A stretch of 64,000 bases of DNA from Episyrphus balteatus (Eukaryota; Arthropoda; Insecta; Diptera; Syrphidae). Below the pieces are notes generated by a model. That model was not told the DNA's origin, made no database searches, and saw nothing but the letters and a program-made list of their open reading frames with translations. Location: positions 120,285,551-120,349,550 of the forward strand of contig NC_079135.1 in NCBI RefSeq assembly GCF_945859705.1, written 5' to 3'. Both the position numbers and the translations under genes were made by a program. Position 1 is the stretch's first letter. Each line of letters opens with the position of its first letter. Shown in pieces: positions 59,972-64,000 of this stretch.

Positions 59972-62860
59972 CGGTGGTCTTGAAAACGCGGCAGGTTTTA
60001 TAAAAATGGATCCCAAAAGTAATGATGCAGATTTGTTCGAAATGATCTCATGATTCCAAATTTGTAAATTTCAAAATCGTACCTGATCCCTTTTTTGAGT
60101 TACAGGTATTATACATATATAAACATTTGACTTTGAATGGGGGAAAAAAAATTAAACAAAAAACAAAAGCACATTATAATTTCCTATACCTTTTTGGAAA
60201 GCTAAAACATACTCCTTGAATTTGATGTTTATTTGAAGTTGATTGAGTAAATAGTTTTTGAGAAATTTAATTTCAAAGTCAACATTAAAAAAAAAAAAAA
60301 ATAATTTTTGTAAAAGTTAATTTTTTTTAAATTTGGTACAAGCTACAAGATTTTTTAATCTTTAAAAATAGATGCAAAAAACTATTCTAGTTTTTCAAAA
60401 ATGGAAAAAAAGATATAGCCCAGGGAAATTAGTAATTTAAATCGCATTTTTCGCGGGACAAAATTTCTTTCATGGAATGTGTTCGGGTGGTTATCCTTAT
60501 CATAAAAGTCAATTTGTTGGGAAAATTGGAGGTTGGGAACAGCCGCCATCTTGGAAAAGAGATTGGTATCGTTTTTATTGAATAGCTCCATTGTTATTCA
60601 TTTTAACAGAAAATGACAAAGGTAGGACTTATTAACAATAAAATTATCTAAACAATGATATACAAAACAATTCCGTGAGTTGATTAAATAAAATTTTATA
60701 GTTGGTCAAAGTGCGGGTTTGTATCGCAAGGTTGGGACAAAATGACATTTTTTCATATATCTGACGAACTTTTGATTTGTTTGGATAATTCTTCAAGAAT
60801 GAATTGTAGTACTTATAATTACCTATAAAATGAGCCCACAATCGTTATTGTAACCATCGTATTGTTCAAGTAATCTAACTCCGAAACTCTCCATGTACTA
60901 GTCAAAAGTGAGAAAAAAGCTAGTTTTTTGCTAGTAGGCCGAGAAAATTTTGGGAGTAGAGGTATAACCAAAATATAAGTACGCAGTTTTGCTGCCATAC
61001 TCGTGTTAATGTCGATTTCAAAGGTCTGACAACTCTAATTTTGGGCTTTATACGGTTTTTGGGGGGTTAAATAACCTAAGTTTTCCAGTTAACGTGAATG
61101 GGCTAAATTTATACTATTTGAAATTATAAATATACAAGCTGATGCTCTATTATTTTTCCTAAATCTGGACACCTCAATCTCTGCGATCGGGTTAATAGAA
61201 CTCACGATATAAGCTTTTTTAACTAACCATATCAGGCTTTTCAATTCAAATAAACAAACAAAAATCTAAACAAAAAAAGCTTCTAAAACATAATCGTATA
61301 AACGGCTTATATATAGTTCTATTGGTCACATCCTCAAGATTGGGGTGTTCAGATTTAGGAAAAATAATAGAGCATCAGCTTGTATATTTATAATTTCAAA
61401 TAGTATAAATTTAGCCCATTCACATTAACTGGAAAACTTACGTTATTTAACCCCCCAAAAACCGTATAAAGCACAAAATTAGAGTTGTCAGACCTTTGAA
61501 ATCGACTTTAACACGCGTATGGCTGCAAAACTGCGTACTTATATTTTGGTTATACCTCTACTCCCAAAATTTTCTCGACCTACTAGCAAAAAAACAGCTT
61601 TTTTCTTACTTTTGACTAGTACATGGAGAGATTTGGAGTTAGATTACTTCTACAATACGATGGTGACAATAACGATTGTGGGCTCATTTTATAGGTAATT
61701 ATAAGTACTACAATTCATTAATGAAGAATTATCCAAACAAATCAAAAGTTCGTCAGATATATGAAAAAATGTCATTTTATCCCAACCTTGCGATACAAAC
61801 CCGCACTTTGACCAACTATAAAATTTTATTTTATCAACTCACGGAATTGTTTTGTACATCATTGTTTAGATAATTTTATTGTTAATAAGTCCTACCTTTG
61901 TCATTTTCTGTTAAAATGAATAACAATGGAGCTATTCAATAAAAACGATACCAATCTCTTTTCCAAGATGGCGGCTGTTCCCAACCTCCAATTTTCCCAA
62001 CAAATTGACTTTTATGATAAGAACAACCACCCGAACACATTCCATGAAAAAAATTTTGTCCCGCGAAAAATGCGATTTCATGCCCATATTTTGACTAATT
62101 TCCCTGAGCTAATAGGCACTTTTATATATGTTTTATTTTGTTCCTAAGGAAAAATTTGTGTAATGGTTATTTAATCAACTGATTTGTAAGTTCTAATCAC
62201 ACTTAGCGTGACTCAGAATCAACCCCAAAATCGTAGTGGCATTTTGGATCCTTTTTTGAGGTTTTTTTTGTTCATTTTTTGTGTAAGTGTTTTTTGACAT
62301 TTTTAGAGTATTTTTTTTTTAAGTTATTTTTATTACGTTCTGAATATTTCAGGATTATTTTTAAAAGAGTTATATTATAAAAGATACATTTTTCCTTAAA
62401 TCTCAAAAACTAAGATACTTTTAAACATGCGATTTTTTGTTTTTGACTTAAAATCAATGAGAGCATTGATTTGTGTAAAATAATTGTACCCTATATTAAA
62501 AACAATTGAATAAAATAAACTAAAAGAAAAAAAATATTTTTTTCTAAAATAATAACTTTAAAATTAAATTTCTCAAAAACTATTTACTCAATCAACTTCA
62601 AATAAACAGCAAATTCAAGGAGTATATTTTAGCTTTCCAAAAAGGTATAGGACATTATAATGTTTTGCTTTTTGTTTAATTTTTTTTTCCCCCATTCAAA
62701 GTCAAATGTATATATATGTATAATGCCTGTAACTCAAAAAAGGGATCAGGTACGATTTTGAAATTTACAAATTTGGAATCCTGAGATCATTTCGAACGAA
62801 TCTGCATCATTACTTTTGAGGTCCATTTTTATAATACCTGCCGCGTTTTCAAGACCACCG
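59972..62860. mobile_element. Foldback element, 2.9 kb, arms over 1.2 kb
   Basis: Begins cggtggtcttgaaaacgcgg and ends with its exact inverse ccgcgttttcaagaccaccg. The arms mirror each other around 61258. The right arm is about 300 bp longer because a segment near 62090-62500 is replaced. In a 198-bp stretch (60644-60841 against 61676-61873) I count about five differences. Mirror-image open frames of 65 and about 70 codons occur in both arms, but in that stretch nearly all changes alter the amino acid, so they are probably not coding. No target duplication was found. Confidence 0.85.
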
Positions 62861-62923
62861 TTCTGCAGAGCGACGACGGACGCGATGTTGGCTTCGAAAT
62901 TTTTTTTTGACAAGAAACCTATA

Positions 62924-63569
62924 GGGGAAGTGGGGGCAAGACCGCCCCTTAAGTGTTTGATTGTCTTCAAAACTAATAAAATAATTAAAATAAAGTCTTA
63001 GGCATAGTTTATACGCTCTCGATTAAATTTAAAATGTCCATTAAAAATTTGAAAACTGTCAAATCGCATACAAATTTTAAAATTGCCCTTTTTAAATGGT
63101 GATTTTAAATTTAATTGAGTGTGAATAAATTGGGCGTTAGTCCATTTAGTTAATTTTTTACTGTTGGAACTTTCATTATTATAAAAAAAAATAAAAAATA
63201 TTAAACAAAAAATAATAAGTTTTGACAAAACATCAAACAAAAAACGGTCTTGCCCCAACATGGGAGTAAGACCGCCCTCTAAAATTTTGTTGGTAGAAAG
63301 TCTCTTTTGATTTTAATATATCCTATATTTTCATTAAAAATTTTATTTTTTTTAGTGTGAAAAATGCAACCGACTTTTCTTATGAAAGATAACAATTTGA
63401 TGAAAAATCACAAAATTTACCGTAACTCTTTGGCGTCTCAACTGAACTTGCTAAATCTTACAGACGTAATCGATCATATCAAAAGGCACCAATTTTATAT
63501 TGCAAGTGGTGCCAATTCTACTTTTTTTCATACAGAATAGTACAAAAACGGTCTAGCCCCCACTTCCCC
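62924..63569. mobile_element. 646-bp TIR element inserted at TA
   Basis: TIRs ggggaagtgggggcaagaccg and cggtctagcccccacttcccc differ at one base. TA flanks both sides (62922-62923, 63570-63571). The unbroken site (c)caatacttgccctata is seen in other T copies. The TA target suggests Tc1/mariner type. An inner ggtcttgcccc...gtaagaccgcc copy of the end lies at 63244-63275. No transposase. Confidence 0.85.
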
Positions 63570-63597
63570 TACTTGCCCTATAGTAGCAAGTAAAAAA

Positions 63598-64000
63598 CAA
63601 CAAACGTGTTTTCGAAATTTTATAATTTTAATTTGCTGTTGCTCAAACACTTCTGTATATACAAAATTTTGTTGAAATCGGTAAAGTTATTTAGGAAAAA
63701 GTCAGAATTCAAGAAAACGGTTCTGTTATAACTTGTTCAAAAAATATTTTTCATTTTAAAAATGGGACCTTAGTTGTTCATTGTTTAAGCCCATCGTTAT
63801 AGCCGTTATTTAGAAAACCAAGCATTTCCATATAATTGGTCACAAGACGTCCCGTTAATATTTGGCCCTAAAAATACAATTTTTTAACCTCTAGAGAATC
63901 TGCCAAAACTTAAACTTAAAACTACAAAGTTTGAGGAAAATCGCTTTAGTGGTTTTTGGCCCCAGTAAGTTGATTCAACCTAAAATTATTTGAGGTCGAT
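63598..64000. other. Non-coding end of window
   Basis: I see nothing recognisable in this stretch. Confidence 0.5.

Larger units (their letters stand above)
59684..63597 (+). mobile_element. Family T copy carrying two insertions
   Basis: The left part (59684-59971) matches family T from ttatttcactttttgag through gtgtacagatggacgcac. The right part resumes with gacggacgcgatgttgg, reaches aaatttttttttgaca and ends in the family hairpin acttgccctatagtagcaag. Without its insertions it is under 400 bp and lacks the 5' end. Confidence 0.7.

Noticed and set aside
60382..62147. Mirror-image open frames in the foldback arms
   Set aside because: Nearly all differences I compared between the arms change amino acids, which argues against coding; the frames exist twice only because the arms are inverse copies.

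Overview
The window is strongly AT-rich eukaryotic DNA, full of homopolymer runs and dead transposons, and carries only two genes I can support. Both point to a higher fly (Diptera, probably Cyclorrhapha). One is a secreted insect-type maltase with short GT-AG introns (7996-10219, + strand). The other is a single-exon gene encoding a sisterless-A-like bZIP protein (47846-48427, - strand). The gene calls rest on reading the sequence and on my recall of the families; no search was run.

Layout. 1-7.9 kb: a palindrome-plus-array repeat, a palindromic MITE, a 1.7-kb element with terminal inverted repeats (TIRs), and an old diverged copy of the 1.7-kb repeat called family E here. 8.0-10.2 kb: maltase, eight exons. 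10.7-20.9 kb: degenerate arrays, a 285-bp piggyBac-like MITE, a hAT-like MITE with a perfect 8-bp target duplication, a 1.5-kb inverted repeat and another family E copy. 23.3-27.1 kb: a four-deep nest of elements. 27.8-30.1 kb: one hAT-like element inside another, each with its own perfect 8-bp target duplication. 31.4-38.3 kb: a tandem-arm element, two more E copies and a degenerate tRNA-Ser inside an inverted array. 38.6-44.9 kb: quiet sequence without a gene I can recognise. 44.9-47.4 kb: a 169-bp satellite split by an E copy. 47.8-48.8 kb: the sisA-like gene with a TATA box and two TAGteam/Zelda-type heptamers upstream. 49.9-55.5 kb: more MITEs, a 2.4-kb hAT-like element, a G-quadruplex tract and degenerate arrays. 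59.7-63.6 kb: a family T copy holding a 2.9-kb foldback element and a 646-bp TA-flanked element.

The two genes do not obviously work together. Most of the structure is transposon history. Because several families occur more than once here, one copy serves as the empty site for an insertion in another, so insertion order can be read from this window alone. Two families (E and T) combine subterminal inverted repeats, a 3' hairpin and head-to-tail copies, which resembles non-autonomous Helentron-like (DINE-1-like) elements. Several hAT-like miniature elements each carry a private palindromic subterminal repeat.
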